A stretch of DNA of 64,000 nt. It comes from Novosphingobium aquimarinum. GTDB lineage: Bacteria; Pseudomonadota; Alphaproteobacteria; Sphingomonadales; Sphingomonadaceae. The stretch is taken from positions 1-64,000 of the forward strand of contig NZ_WRPO01000001.1 of NCBI RefSeq assembly GCF_009746585.1, in the 5' to 3' direction. This document shows, in pieces, positions 27,667 to 40,043 of this stretch (position 1 is the stretch's first letter; each line of letters starts with the position of its first letter). Below the pieces are notes generated by a model, which did not search any database, was not told where the DNA came from, and worked only from the letters and a program-made list of their open reading frames with translations. A program made the translations under genes and the position numbers.

Positions 27667-28476
27667 TCATGTGTGCCGCCAGACCTTAATGGCTGAGATA
27701 ATGAGGATGACGGCCAGCGCCGGCAGCAGCACAAATGCCGGAACAATCCCCAGCAGCAGTCCGCCGACGAAGGTTCCGCAGATCGAGCCGAGCGCCATCA
27801 CGAGCAGGAACGTCCGATTGCGGCCGAGCACGGCGAAACTCTGGTCGCGGCTGTAGCGAGTGAAACCGACAAGCATGGTCGGCAGGCTCACCGCGAGCGA
27901 AAGGCTGCCGGCCAGCTTTATGTCGGCGCCGAACAGCAGCACGAGCGTCGGAATCAGCAGTTCGCCGCCCGCTACGCCCAGCAGGGACGCGACCACACCG
28001 ATAGCAAATCCGGCGACAATGCCGGCGAAAAGTTGAACGGTCCCGGTCAAGAGTGGCTGGCCTGCGTTGGAGCCGTGGCCGAAGAGCAGCACGGCAGCGA
28101 TGACCACCAGCAACACAGCAATAACCTTGTAGAGCGTCTTGGACTTTGCTCGCACCGCCCATCCGGCGCCGAACCAGGCACCGACGAGGCTGCCGACGAG
28201 CAAGTTGAGAATGATCGGCCAGTGCGCGGCGACAGCGTCGAACGGCACGGTTCTAGAACGGAAAATGAGCGCTGCTGCGACGACGATGAGGCTCATGGCC
28301 TTGTTGAGGATGACCGCCTCAAGCGCTGCGAACCGGAAGGGGCCAATCAGGAGCGGCAAGCGGAACTCCGCGCCGCCCAGACCGATCAGACCTCCGAGTG
28401 ATCCGATCACCGCTCCACCGCCAAATGCCAACGGCAGGTGGCGGGCGGGTGTTGCGGTGGCGGCATCCTGCATCAT
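27667..28476 (-). CDS. TSUP-family (TauE/SafE) membrane transporter
   Basis: 269 residues with about eight membrane helices and the two half-repeats of the TauE/SafE family: GGAVIGSLGGLIGLGGAEFRLPLL near the start and IGVVASLLGVAGGELLIPTLVL in the middle. These proteins export or import sulfite, sulfoacetate or other organosulfur anions; the substrate here cannot be told. It starts with two consecutive ATGs. It converges with the hydrolase gene and is the last gene before the tRNA that separates island from core. Confidence 0.8.
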   Translation of the reverse strand: MMQDAATATPARHLPLAFGGGAVIGSLGGLIGLGGAEFRLPLLIGPFRFAALEAVILNKAMSLIVVAAALIFRSRTVPFDAVAAHWPIILNLLVGSLVGAWFGAGWAVRAKSKTLYKVIAVLLVVIAAVLLFGHGSNAGQPLLTGTVQLFAGIVAGFAIGVVASLLGVAGGELLIPTLVLLFGADIKLAGSLSLAVSLPTMLVGFTRYSRDQSFAVLGRNRTFLLVMALGSICGTFVGGLLLGIVPAFVLLPALAVILIISAIKVWRHT

Positions 28477-28622
28477 AGCGCAGTGATTACACAGATGACG
28501 AGTCGGGTGCAGCTACGTTGCCTGACCCGAGGGGTTCATCATTCCCAACTTCTATCCCGTCGAACAAGGCGGCCTGCAGCCGCACTAGCGATTCTCCTGC
28601 CAGACGCAAAACGGAACGCCTG

Positions 28623-28644
28623 CTACCTAGAGAGCTACCTAGAG
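28623..28644 (+). repeat. Short direct repeat beside the tRNA
   Basis: CTACCTAGAG occurs twice with a two-base gap (28623-28632 and 28635-28644), between the TSUP gene and the 3-prime end of the tRNA. It does not match the tRNA sequence, so it is not an obvious attachment site. The rest of the 230-base gap holds nothing recognisable. Confidence 0.4.
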
Positions 28645-28707
28645 CGGTAACGCCCATCCTCCGCGAAACGATTGGGCGATCTAACTAACTGTAAAATATG
28701 GGAAATT

Positions 28708-28783
<76 letters not shown>

Positions 28784-28812
28784 ACCGGAGCGTTGCCCTT
28801 GCGGGCCCGCGG

Positions 28813-28831
28813 CCGGGGCGATTCGCCCCGG
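28813..28831 (-). terminator. Hairpin between rodA and tRNA-Lys
   Basis: CCGGGGCG-ATT-CGCCCCGG forms a perfect 8-bp stem with a 3-base loop, downstream of rodA and upstream of the tRNA on the same strand. There is no T-run, so it is at best a pause or processing site or a Rho-independent terminator of weak type. Confidence 0.4.
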
Positions 28832-28887
28832 GAGGGGTCCGTATAGCGATAGGCGCTGCGATGTGAAGCGCTAATTTCGCGCGCGTT

Positions 28888-30003
28888 TCAGCCGAGGCGT
28901 TTGGGGGCCTGGTACCAGCGATTGACGGCCATGATCGCGCCCAGGCAGATCATGTTGGTCATCATCGAGGAGCCGCCGTGACTCATGAAGGGCAGGGGGA
29001 TGCCCACCACGGGAGCGAGGCCCATCACCATCATTAGGTTGATCGCGACGTAGAAGAAGATCGTCGCGGTCATGCCGGCGGCCAGCAGCGAGGAGAAGCG
29101 ATCGGGCGTTCGCAGCGCCACGCGCAGTCCCCAACTCAGCACCAGCGCGAAGACGAACAGCACGAACAGGCCGCCCATCATGCCCCACTCTTCCGCCATG
29201 GTGGCGAAGACGAAGTCGGTATGCGCTTCCGGCAGATAATCGAGATGGCTTTGCGAGCCATTGCCGAAGCCCTTGCCGAACAGTCCGCCCGATCCGATCG
29301 CGATCTTGGACTGGGTGATGTGGTAGCCGGTGCCCAGCGGATCGTTCTCGGGATCGAGAAAGGTCAGGACGCGCTTGCGCTGGTAATCATGCAGGAAGGC
29401 GAAGAAGGCGACCGGAGCGAGCACCACCCCAGCCGCGCCCGCGCCGAGGAACCAGATCAGCGGCAGTCCCGCCAGGAACATGATCACGGCGCCGCCGAAA
29501 CAGATCGCCAGTGCGGTGCCCAGATCGGGCTGGAGAATGACGAGACCGGCCGGCAAGGCGATCAGCAAGCCCGCCGGCACCAGTCCGCGCCAGCTCGCGG
29601 TCATCGGCGCGGGCAGCGTCTCGTAGAAGCGCGCGAGCACCAGGATGATGCCGGGCTTCATCAGTTCTGAGGGCTGGAGCGTCATGAAGCCGAGGTTGAG
29701 CCAGCGTTGGCTGCCCCCGCCCATGCCGCCGATCAGCTCGACCAGCACGAGCAGAACGCAGATCGCGCCATAAGCCGGATAGGCCAGCTCGCGATACCAT
29801 TCGCGCGGGATCCGCGACATGACGATCGCCATGACCAGGAACACCAGGAACCGGTAGACGTGCGAGGCCGCGTAAGGCTGCAGATGGCCACCCGCGGCCG
29901 AATAGAGCACCGCGGCGCCCAGCGAGACGAGGCCCAGCAGCGGAATCAGGACTTGCCAAGGCTGGCGCCCGATCGCTTCGGGAACGAACTGGCGGCTTCT
30001 CAC
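28888..30003 (-). CDS. rodA: RodA peptidoglycan glycosyltransferase
   Basis: 371 residues of a SEDS-family protein with ten membrane helices and the family signatures GSQRWLNLGFMTLQPSE and GIPLPFMSHGGSSM. It polymerises glycan strands from lipid II during side-wall growth, paired with PBP2. It starts with GTG overlapping the mrdA stop (GTGA), and is the last gene of the mreBCD-mrdA-rodA unit. Confidence 0.93.
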   Translation of the reverse strand: MRSRQFVPEAIGRQPWQVLIPLLGLVSLGAAVLYSAAGGHLQPYAASHVYRFLVFLVMAIVMSRIPREWYRELAYPAYGAICVLLVLVELIGGMGGGSQRWLNLGFMTLQPSELMKPGIILVLARFYETLPAPMTASWRGLVPAGLLIALPAGLVILQPDLGTALAICFGGAVIMFLAGLPLIWFLGAGAAGVVLAPVAFFAFLHDYQRKRVLTFLDPENDPLGTGYHITQSKIAIGSGGLFGKGFGNGSQSHLDYLPEAHTDFVFATMAEEWGMMGGLFVLFVFALVLSWGLRVALRTPDRFSSLLAAGMTATIFFYVAINLMMVMGLAPVVGIPLPFMSHGGSSMMTNMICLGAIMAVNRWYQAPKRLG

Positions 30004-32114
30004 TGGCCGGTTCCGGCAGGGGGCTGGAGAGGGATGAAGGGTGCGTTCGCGGAAGCGGTGGGCGCCGGGGCCCCACTGGTCGTCGGCGTCGCGGCGGGGG
30101 CGGGCGCCGTCGGCTCGGGACGCGGCGACTGCGCGGAATTGACGATCGGCTGATCGTCCGCGGGCGACTCTTCGGCCTCGCGCACCTTTTCCTTTTCCTC
30201 TTCGGCTGACACGGCGGGCGCATTGCCGCCATATTCGGCGGCATAAGCGGCATAGCGCTTGTCGAGCCGCTCCTGCGCCGTGCCGCCCCAGCCTTCCTCG
30301 AAGCCATGCAGCATTTCGAGCGCCTTGTGCGGGTCGAACAGGAACGTCATCACGTCACGCGCGATCGGATAGGCGGCACCCGAACCGCCACCATGCTCGA
30401 CCACCACCGCGCAAGCGTACTTGGGCTTGTCGAACGGGGCGAAGCAGATGAAGTGGCCGTGGTCGCGGTACTTCCACGGCCCGCCCTTGCCGCTCGAGAT
30501 ATTGAGCCCGACGACTTGCGCGGTGCCGGTCTTGCCGGCCATCTTCACATCTTCGATCGGCAGACGAGCGCGCCCGGCGGTGCCGGGGCCATTGATCACA
30601 TCGGACATGGCCTGGTGGATGTAGTCGAGGTGGTCCTGCGGAATGCCGAGCGAGGGCGCATTCTGCGGCTTGCCGGTGTAGATCAGGCGCGGCATCAGCT
30701 TGCGGCCACTGGCGATCCGCGAGGCCATGACCGCCTGCTGCAGCGGATTGACCAGCATGTAGCCTTGGCCGATCGTGGCGTTCACCGTGTCGTAGTCGGC
30801 CCATTCCTTGCCGTACTTGCGCAGTTTCCACGCAGGATCGGGCACGGTGCCGTAGGACTGGCCGACGACCGGCAGATCGAACTCCTGCTGCAGGCCGAGG
30901 TGCTTGGCCATCTCGGCGATCTTGTCCATGCCGATCTTCTGGGCGAAGTGGTAGAAGTAGACGTCGCAGCTCTGGTAAATGCCCTTGGCCATGTTGACCT
31001 GGCCGTGTCCGCGCCGGTTCCAGCAGTGGAACACGCGGTTGCCGACCCGAAGCCCGCCACCGCAGAACACCGAAGCGTCCGGGTCGAGCCCGGCTTCGCG
31101 GAAAGCAAGCGCGACCATGGGCTTTACGGTCGATCCCGGTGGATAGAGCCCGCGCAGCACCTTGTTGCGCAAGGGCACGTGATCGTCGTCGGCGAGCATC
31201 TTCCATTCGAGCCGGCCGATGCCATCGGAAAAACTGTTCGGATCGAAGCACGGCATCGAGGCCATCGTGAGGATGTCGCCGTTGGTGCAGTCCATTACCA
31301 CCACGGCGCCCGATTCGGGGCCGAGACGGCGCGAGGCATAGTCCTGCAACGGACCGTTGATGGTCAACTTGACCGGGGCGCCAGGATCGTCCTCGCGGGT
31401 TTCGAGATCGCGGACGATGCGCCCACTGGCGGTCACCTCGACGCGGCGCGCACCGGGCTTGCCGCGCAGGCGGTGCTCGAACACTCTTTCGATCGCGTCC
31501 TTGCCGATCTTGTAGCCGGGAGTCACCAGCAGCGGGTTGCGCTCTTTTTCGTAGTCCTCGGCAGATGCGGTGCCGACGTAGCCGACGAGATGGCCGACGG
31601 TGCACCCGGTCGGGTAGTAACGAGAGAAGCCGCGCTGCGTCACGACGCCAGGCAAATCCGGCAAGCGCACGCTGACGGCGGCGAAGCGGTCCCAATCAAG
31701 ACCCGTCGCGACTTCGATCGGCGCGAAGCCGCGCGACTTTTCGATCTTGTCGAGCAAGTCGCGGATCTCGACTTCGGAGAGTTCGAGCAGCTTGCCCAGT
31801 TCGGCCACCGTCGCGAGCGGATCGGTCATCCGCTCGGGGATCGCATCGACCCGGAAATCGGCGCGGTTCGAAGCGAGCGGGGCGCCGTTGCGATCGAGGA
31901 TCCAGCCGCGGCGCGGCGGGATCAGCGAAAGATTCACGCGGTTGCTTTCCGCCTCGAGCTGGTACTTTTCGTTCTGCGTGACCGACAGATAGCCGAGCCG
32001 ACCCGCGAGCAACACGCCGACACCGGCCTGCAGCGATCCGAAGACCAGGCTGCGCCGGTCGAAACTGTTGCGCAGCGTCGCCATGCTGACATGGCGCGGT
32101 TTGAACCACTTCAT
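30000..32114 (-). CDS. mrdA: Penicillin-binding protein 2 (elongasome transpeptidase)
   Basis: 704 residues. A membrane anchor lies near residues 20-45. The N-terminal PBP dimerisation domain starts around NRVNLSLIPPRRGWILDRNG. The transpeptidase domain has Ser328-TVK331 (PPGSTVKPM), Ser382-Cys-Asp and Lys528-Thr-Gly530 (AGKTGTAQV). The last 75 residues are an Ala/Pro/Glu-rich tail that is longer than in enterobacterial PBP2 and probably disordered. It crosslinks peptidoglycan with RodA. It overlaps mreD and rodA by four bases at each end. Confidence 0.93.
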   Translation of the reverse strand: MKWFKPRHVSMATLRNSFDRRSLVFGSLQAGVGVLLAGRLGYLSVTQNEKYQLEAESNRVNLSLIPPRRGWILDRNGAPLASNRADFRVDAIPERMTDPLATVAELGKLLELSEVEIRDLLDKIEKSRGFAPIEVATGLDWDRFAAVSVRLPDLPGVVTQRGFSRYYPTGCTVGHLVGYVGTASAEDYEKERNPLLVTPGYKIGKDAIERVFEHRLRGKPGARRVEVTASGRIVRDLETREDDPGAPVKLTINGPLQDYASRRLGPESGAVVVMDCTNGDILTMASMPCFDPNSFSDGIGRLEWKMLADDDHVPLRNKVLRGLYPPGSTVKPMVALAFREAGLDPDASVFCGGGLRVGNRVFHCWNRRGHGQVNMAKGIYQSCDVYFYHFAQKIGMDKIAEMAKHLGLQQEFDLPVVGQSYGTVPDPAWKLRKYGKEWADYDTVNATIGQGYMLVNPLQQAVMASRIASGRKLMPRLIYTGKPQNAPSLGIPQDHLDYIHQAMSDVINGPGTAGRARLPIEDVKMAGKTGTAQVVGLNISSGKGGPWKYRDHGHFICFAPFDKPKYACAVVVEHGGGSGAAYPIARDVMTFLFDPHKALEMLHGFEEGWGGTAQERLDKRYAAYAAEYGGNAPAVSAEEEKEKVREAEESPADDQPIVNSAQSPRPEPTAPAPAATPTTSGAPAPTASANAPFIPLQPPAGTGQ

Positions 32115-32665
32115 CGAATTTCCCGGAAGGGGATCAGGCGAAAGCGGTCAGCGAGCGCCACGACGCGGCCGACAAAAGGATAGCAAAGGAGCGAAATGAC
32201 GATCTGCGGCACGATGACATGAAGCGGCGTCGAAGCGCCGGCGATATTGGCGATGAAGAGGCTGAGCACAATATAGGCGACGATCAGGCCTATGGCCACC
32301 AACCATTCGGTGAGAAAGTTGCGCCAAGGCAAGCGATCTTCGATTTCGTCCAGCACGATCGCCGCCAGCGACCACAGCAGAACCGCCGAACCGACCGGCT
32401 GCCCTGAAAAGAGATCGTCGAAGAAGCCCAGCGGCAAGCCGGCCCAGACCGGCATCAGCCCAGGGCGCAACTGCCGCCAGGCGACGAAGGCCAGAAACCC
32501 GAGCGGTGGCATGATCGGCGCGGAGGCGATCAGCAGCATACCGGGCAGGATCGAGCTGATCATCACGCTCGCCCAGGGAAGTCCCCGGGCGAGAAAGGGC
32601 GACGGCACGCGGTTGATCCGCTTGCGGCCCGCCTGATCGACTTTCACGAAACCGGGAAATTTCAC
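32111..32665 (-). CDS. mreD: MreD rod-shape protein
   Basis: A 184-residue hydrophobic protein with about five membrane helices and the FFDDLFSGQPVGSAVLLWSL segment typical of MreD. It is part of the elongasome that links MreC and MreB to PBP2 and RodA. It starts with GTG overlapping the mreC stop; the end overlaps mrdA. Confidence 0.88.
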   Translation of the reverse strand: MKFPGFVKVDQAGRKRINRVPSPFLARGLPWASVMISSILPGMLLIASAPIMPPLGFLAFVAWRQLRPGLMPVWAGLPLGFFDDLFSGQPVGSAVLLWSLAAIVLDEIEDRLPWRNFLTEWLVAIGLIVAYIVLSLFIANIAGASTPLHVIVPQIVISLLCYPFVGRVVALADRFRLIPFREIR

Positions 32666-33585
32666 GGCGTCGGGGCCTCGTCCTGAGTGTCCTCGGCTTC
32701 GATGCTCGTCGGCTCGTCCCTGTTTTCCGGGACGACGGGCGGTTCGGGCGCCCAGGATTGTTCGACGACCACGAAGTCCGCGTGCGACGGATCGCCCAGC
32801 ACGCGGGCGATGCCGCCGTCGCGCAGCAGGGTGGTGATCATCGCGATGGGGACGCCCGGTCGATAGAGCCCGCCCGATCCCGACGTGACGAGAATGTCGC
32901 CCTTCTTCAGCGGATTGATCCCGAGATTGATGAGCCGGATGCGGATCGTGCCGTCGCCAAGGCCTTGCGCGAAGGCGGGAATGCCATCGCGCGCGCGGCG
33001 GACCGGGACTAGGCTTTCGGTGTCGGTGACGAGCAGCACGCGCGAACTGGTGATGCCGGCTTCGAGCACGCGACCGACGAGGCCCATCGTCGAGCGCACC
33101 GGCATGCCTTTTTCGACACCGCTGGTGCGTCCCGCGCCGATCGTGGCGAAACGGCGGGTGCTGGCCGCGGTCGAACTGGTCATGCGAGTCACCGCGACGG
33201 CGGGCGGATCGCTACGCGCGATCCCCAGCAGCCCTTTCAGCCGGGCGTTCTCCTCGCGCACGGCGGCGGCTTCGGCGAGCCGCACTTTGGCTACGGCCAG
33301 CTCGCGCTCGAGCCGGGCATGGCTCGCACCGGCTTTGAAATAGCCGGAGATGGTGGAAAAGATGTCTTGCCCCGCTGCCCGCGTGCGCGCCGCGCCGCCG
33401 CCCACGGGTGAGACCACGTCTGCAGCGATCGCGCGTGGCCCGGAGAACACTGTCGGACCGAAGATCGAGACGATCAGCAAGACCACGCCCAGCAGCGCGC
33501 CGGCCACGCCGGCAGCGTAGTTGAAGAACGAACTGTACTGCGCCCTGCGCGAGTGGCCGGAGCGCCGGTTCAGAGGCGGCGCCAT
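32662..33585 (-). CDS. mreC: MreC rod-shape protein
   Basis: 307 residues: a short cytoplasmic N-terminus, one membrane helix (VAGALLGVVLLIVSIFG), a coiled coil (about 80-120, ARLERELAVAKVRLAEAAAVREENARLKGLL), then the beta-sandwich periplasmic domain with MGLVGRVLEAGITSSRVLLVTD and GILVTSG-like turns. The C-terminal tail is rich in Pro and Glu. It acts as a periplasmic scaffold that activates PBP2. Confidence 0.9.
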   Translation of the reverse strand: MAPPLNRRSGHSRRAQYSSFFNYAAGVAGALLGVVLLIVSIFGPTVFSGPRAIAADVVSPVGGGAARTRAAGQDIFSTISGYFKAGASHARLERELAVAKVRLAEAAAVREENARLKGLLGIARSDPPAVAVTRMTSSTAASTRRFATIGAGRTSGVEKGMPVRSTMGLVGRVLEAGITSSRVLLVTDTESLVPVRRARDGIPAFAQGLGDGTIRIRLINLGINPLKKGDILVTSGSGGLYRPGVPIAMITTLLRDGGIARVLGDPSHADFVVVEQSWAPEPPVVPENRDEPTSIEAEDTQDEAPTP

Positions 33586-33652
33586 GCGCTCTGCTTCTCC
33601 TCCATCGCAGGGAGCCTCCCCCCGCTATGTTTGCGATCCGAGGCGGCGAGCC

Positions 33653-36758
<3,106 letters not shown>

Positions 36759-36762
<4 letters not shown>

Positions 36763-37265
36763 TGCGAAGAACCATGGCGGCGCTGGCAGTGGCCACATTC
36801 CTTCTGGCCGGTTGCGGCGACAGTGCGGACGAGCCTTCCGACGAGGGTACGGTCAGCCCCGCCGAGGCCGCGCGCGACGTCGCCATGGTCGAACGCATGA
36901 ACCGCGTCGAGCCCAACCCGATCCTGCCGCAGGAATTCAATGCCGACGACATGGCGCGCTACGATCTGGGACGGGGCTGCAAGTTCCGGATCGAAGGCGA
37001 ATCCGCCCCGATCTTCGTCGCCCAACGTGAGCGCGGCTATCTCAAGATCGACGGTGAACTCCAGCCGGTGTCCGCCAAGGGCGGCAGCGCCGAATTGCCG
37101 GGTGGCGCACACTCGATCTACATCGGGCTCAACAGCTGGGTCGAACTCGTGGCGCAGGCAGGGGAGGGCGGAGACGAGCGGAGCTGGCCAAGCCGCCTCG
37201 TCATCCATGATTCGCAAGAACGGGTGGCCTACGACAAGTCCGGGCAAGTGACCTGCGGCACCTGA
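36759..37265 (+). CDS. Putative lipoprotein of unknown function
   Basis: 168 residues with a lipoprotein signal (ALAVATFLLAGC, Cys21 or so as lipidation site), then an acidic linker and a compact domain with RYDLGRGCKFRIEGESAPIFVAQRERGYLKIDG and LNSWVELVAQAGEG. A second Cys near the C-terminus (VTCGT) could pair with the one in GRGCKF. The family is not known to me. The start overlaps the mutL stop (ATGA), so it is co-translated with a repair gene, which may be only positional. Confidence 0.7.
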
Positions 37266-37430
37266 GCAACCGCCGCCTGGTTAGCTTAGGGTTCGTTCGT
37301 AACCCCGGCTCGGTAAGCCGATTGACCTTAAAAGCGTAAAGTATAACATTCGCCGCTGCGGGGATCGAAGCAACAGCGGGCTGACGAACCTTAGATGTCA
37401 CGGCCCGATGGCGAATGCATGGGGGCTAAG

Positions 37431-38345
37431 ATGACTGCACCGACAGCGACCATCGTGAAGTTCGATTCCATCGACAAGACCTTGCGATCCGTCGCGCTCG
37501 CGACGGCTTATCAGCAACTCAGGAAGATCCGCTGGCAGGATTACAATGTTCTTCCCGGTTTGTATGGATACTGGAAGGTAGGGCCGGGAGCGGTGACGGT
37601 GGATCAGCCGCACGTCAACGCAATCAAGAAGCAAGCCAATTTCAATTATGGCGAGCGTTGGAAGTACGCCATGCGCGCGCTTTCGTTGCAGGGCTTCATC
37701 GGGCTGGAAACCTACCTCACCCAGTGCGAACGCATCCGCGACAAGGCCTGGCGGGATATCCAGACGGACTTCGCCCAAGCCCAGCGCGACAATCAGGAAG
37801 CGATCCGGACGTCCGAACGCGCGATCAGTCAATGGGCGGCGATCAAGTTCGTCTCGCAAAGCTCGCTCGCCGTTCTCAGCGTCCCGGCCGGTATCGTCCT
37901 GACAGGCTCTGCCGCACTGCTCGCGGTCGGGATCGGGGCCGGTACCAGCATGGCCTGTTCGGTCGCGAAGAACTGGAATCAGGCGCGGGGGGCCAAGGCG
38001 GTCGCGATCGACGGCGTCAAGGAAGCGGGCAAGTTCGGTGTCGGCAAGGGGGCCGAGAAGCTGACCGAGGAAGGTCTGAAGCTGATCGACAACGGCAACG
38101 CGGCGATTCAGTCCGTGTCGGGTTCGGTCCAATCCACCAAGCAGGCGCTCCAGGCTCGCAATATGGCGCATGGCAGCAAGACGGTGCGCAACGCCAGCGC
38201 CGCGGTGGTCCGGCAGGAAGGCCGGGCCATGATTCAGACGGGCAGTCGCATGGCCGCAGCCGGGAAATTCGGGATACCCATCGTCTTTGCAGCGCTGGAT
38301 ATCTACTCTGCCTGGGGCGACTACAAGGCGGATACCAAGTTCTAG
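37431..38345 (+). CDS. Unknown protein with central hydrophobic hairpin
   Basis: 304 residues without a signal peptide and without a recognised family. The first 125 residues are basic and mixed alpha/beta (with VLPGLYGYWKVGPGAV and RWKYAMRALSLQGFIGLETYL). Then come a long helix, a Gly/Ala-rich hydrophobic stretch (about 145-175, SVPAGIVLTGSAALLAVGIGAG), a helical Lys/Ala/Gln region, and a terminal hydrophobic segment with IPIVFAALDIYSAW. The layout resembles pore-forming or membrane-inserting effector proteins, but this is speculation. Two other in-frame ATGs lie upstream; GGGGG precedes the one chosen. Confidence 0.55.
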   Translation: MTAPTATIVKFDSIDKTLRSVALATAYQQLRKIRWQDYNVLPGLYGYWKVGPGAVTVDQPHVNAIKKQANFNYGERWKYAMRALSLQGFIGLETYLTQCERIRDKAWRDIQTDFAQAQRDNQEAIRTSERAISQWAAIKFVSQSSLAVLSVPAGIVLTGSAALLAVGIGAGTSMACSVAKNWNQARGAKAVAIDGVKEAGKFGVGKGAEKLTEEGLKLIDNGNAAIQSVSGSVQSTKQALQARNMAHGSKTVRNASAAVVRQEGRAMIQTGSRMAAAGKFGIPIVFAALDIYSAWGDYKADTKF

Positions 38346-38391
38346 CGGGTCCGCTTCGGAACACGGTGGCCCCCCGCGCGCCGCTTGCCCG

Positions 38392-39141
38392 TCAGATGGC
38401 TCTGGCGAGCATCCAAAGGGCCATGCCGACCATGAACAGGTTCTCGGTCAGCGAAACGAAACCCAACGGCACGTTGCTTCCTCCACCGACGCAGGCGCAC
38501 TTGAGCTCGCGCTTCTGGATATAGACCGCGTAGAAGACCGAGATCGCGCCGACCGTACCGATGAACCCCGCGATCGGGATCGACAGCCACGGCAGGGCCT
38601 GCGCCGTCATCAGGGCTCCCGCGAGCCATTCGGCGAACGGGTAGACCTTGGCGTAGGGCACATAGCGGCGTGCCAGGAGGTCGTAGCCCAGGAACATCGT
38701 CGAGAAGCTCTCGACATCCTGCAGCTTGAGCATCGCCAGCAGCATCATCGTGATCGAGACGAACCATTCCGCCGTGCGCAGCGTGAACGGCGTGCCGAAC
38801 GCCGCGAAGCTGACGGCCAGCGCCGCGCCCGCCGCCGTGGCGAAGACGGCGAGCACCGGCTTGTAGCTGGTGGCGTCGGGATCGGGCAGGGGGTTGCCGA
38901 ACCACGCTCGTAGATCGGTATAGCCGCCGACCCGCTCGTCCCCGATGAACGTCTGTGGAGTCGTCTTGACGTCATGCTCTTGCTTGAAGGCGTCGGTCTC
39001 CGCGCGGGTCGTCAGCCAGTGGTCTTCCACCTCGTAGTTGTGTTTGCGGAGCAGGTGCAGGGATTTGAGCCCGTAGGGACAGACGTGCTTGTCCATCACC
39101 ATTCGATACACGCTGGCTTTTCTCTGCACTGGGTTCCGCAT
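38392..39141 (-). CDS. Glutaredoxin-MauE fusion membrane protein
   Basis: 249 residues. The N-terminal 90 residues are a glutaredoxin domain with the single-Cys site VCPYG (Cys21) and the cis-Pro segment KTTPQTFIGDERVGGYTDL. The rest is a MauE/DoxX-like four-helix membrane domain with a conserved CACVGGGSNVPLGFVSLTEN loop. It may move reducing equivalents to membrane or periplasmic thiols; the substrate is unknown. GGAATAG lies upstream of the start. It follows the DUF1206 gene on the same strand by about 20 bases. Confidence 0.8.
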   Translation of the reverse strand: MRNPVQRKASVYRMVMDKHVCPYGLKSLHLLRKHNYEVEDHWLTTRAETDAFKQEHDVKTTPQTFIGDERVGGYTDLRAWFGNPLPDPDATSYKPVLAVFATAAGAALAVSFAAFGTPFTLRTAEWFVSITMMLLAMLKLQDVESFSTMFLGYDLLARRYVPYAKVYPFAEWLAGALMTAQALPWLSIPIAGFIGTVGAISVFYAVYIQKRELKCACVGGGSNVPLGFVSLTENLFMVGMALWMLARAI

Positions 39142-39160
39142 GACTATTCCTTTCGCGCGT

Positions 39161-39973
39161 TCAGGCCCGGAAAGCGGGAACGCGGCCGTTGTCACCGAGA
39201 TCGGGAATGATCCGGTACCTTGCAAGAACGAGGCTGAACAAACCGAAGAGCAGCAGTCCGATCGCGGTCAGCGTGAACACGAAACCTTCGCCGGCAAGCG
39301 AGGCCACGGCATCACCCAGCGTCTTGATCTGATCGCTTCCGCCCGAAGCGAAACCGGCCTTGATCAGCGACAAGGCGATGACCGCGTAAACGACGGCGCG
39401 GGCGAGGAAGCCGGCTCCGCCCAGCCAGCGGGTCGCGCTGGGCGCGCGGCTGCTGATGCGGTTCATGAAATCGCCGGTGATGGCCTTCTTCGCCTGGAAG
39501 ATCGCAGTCACGCCGAATGCGATACCCAGCAAGCCGATGACGACGCCGCCGAAGTCGACCGAGAGCACGCCAGCGGCGGCTTCCTGCGCGCCGCCCCCTT
39601 GCGAGGATGACGAATCGCCCGCGTCACTGCTCGCGAACTTGTAGGCGGAGTAAGCCAGCGCCAGGTGGCCGATGCCGCTTCCGAGGTGCCCGATGCGCTT
39701 GCCCCAGCCCTTGGCATCCGACCCATTGTTCTCGATGTCGAACAGCGGCGAGCAGAAGCGGAAGAGAGCGTAGGCGGTGAGGCCCACGACCATGATCCAC
39801 AGGATCGCGGTGCCCGCCGGGTAATTCTCGATCGCCTGGAAGATGCCGCTTGTGCCTTGCGCGATCTGCTGCGCGCTGGTCAATGCGATAAGGCCGAGCA
39901 CAGCGTACATGATCGCCCGACTGAAGTAGCCGACACGTACCAGCCAGTTGAATTTCTCGGACTTGTCTACCAT
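39161..39973 (-). CDS. DUF1206 membrane protein
   Basis: 270 residues with about six membrane helices in three two-helix repeats, each opening with an aromatic/Arg patch (RVGYFSRAIMYAVLGLIAL, IGHLGSGIGHLALAYSAYKF, WLGGAGFLARAVVYAVIALSLI). This is the DUF1206 pattern. A Ser/Gly-rich cytoplasmic or periplasmic loop lies in the middle. The function is unknown. A very strong AGGAGGAAC fixes the start. Confidence 0.85.
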   Translation of the reverse strand: MVDKSEKFNWLVRVGYFSRAIMYAVLGLIALTSAQQIAQGTSGIFQAIENYPAGTAILWIMVVGLTAYALFRFCSPLFDIENNGSDAKGWGKRIGHLGSGIGHLALAYSAYKFASSDAGDSSSSQGGGAQEAAAGVLSVDFGGVVIGLLGIAFGVTAIFQAKKAITGDFMNRISSRAPSATRWLGGAGFLARAVVYAVIALSLIKAGFASGGSDQIKTLGDAVASLAGEGFVFTLTAIGLLLFGLFSLVLARYRIIPDLGDNGRVPAFRA

Positions 39974-40043
39974 CGGGCGTTCCTCCTGTTGGAAAGACCA
40001 ACACGCGAAAACGCACCTTGTGCCCGAATGGGCCCAATTTTGC

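Noticed and set aside
1..28500. Integrase, relaxase or plasmid replication genes expected in an island
   Set aside because: None was seen in any frame; only an IS5 transposase tail is present, so the transfer mechanism remains unknown.
28438..28650. Small 70-codon plus-strand frame between the TSUP gene and the tRNA
   Set aside because: It overlaps the TSUP start region antisense, and the composition is not protein-like.
30306..32183. A 625-codon plus-strand open frame antisense to mrdA
   Set aside because: Composition is shadow-like (many His, Asp and Arg from GC-rich third positions) and the opposite strand encodes an intact PBP2.
37320..37350. Promoter TTGACC ... TATAAC before the orphan gene
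   Set aside because: The spacing is only 14 bases, too short for a normal housekeeping promoter; left unannotated.
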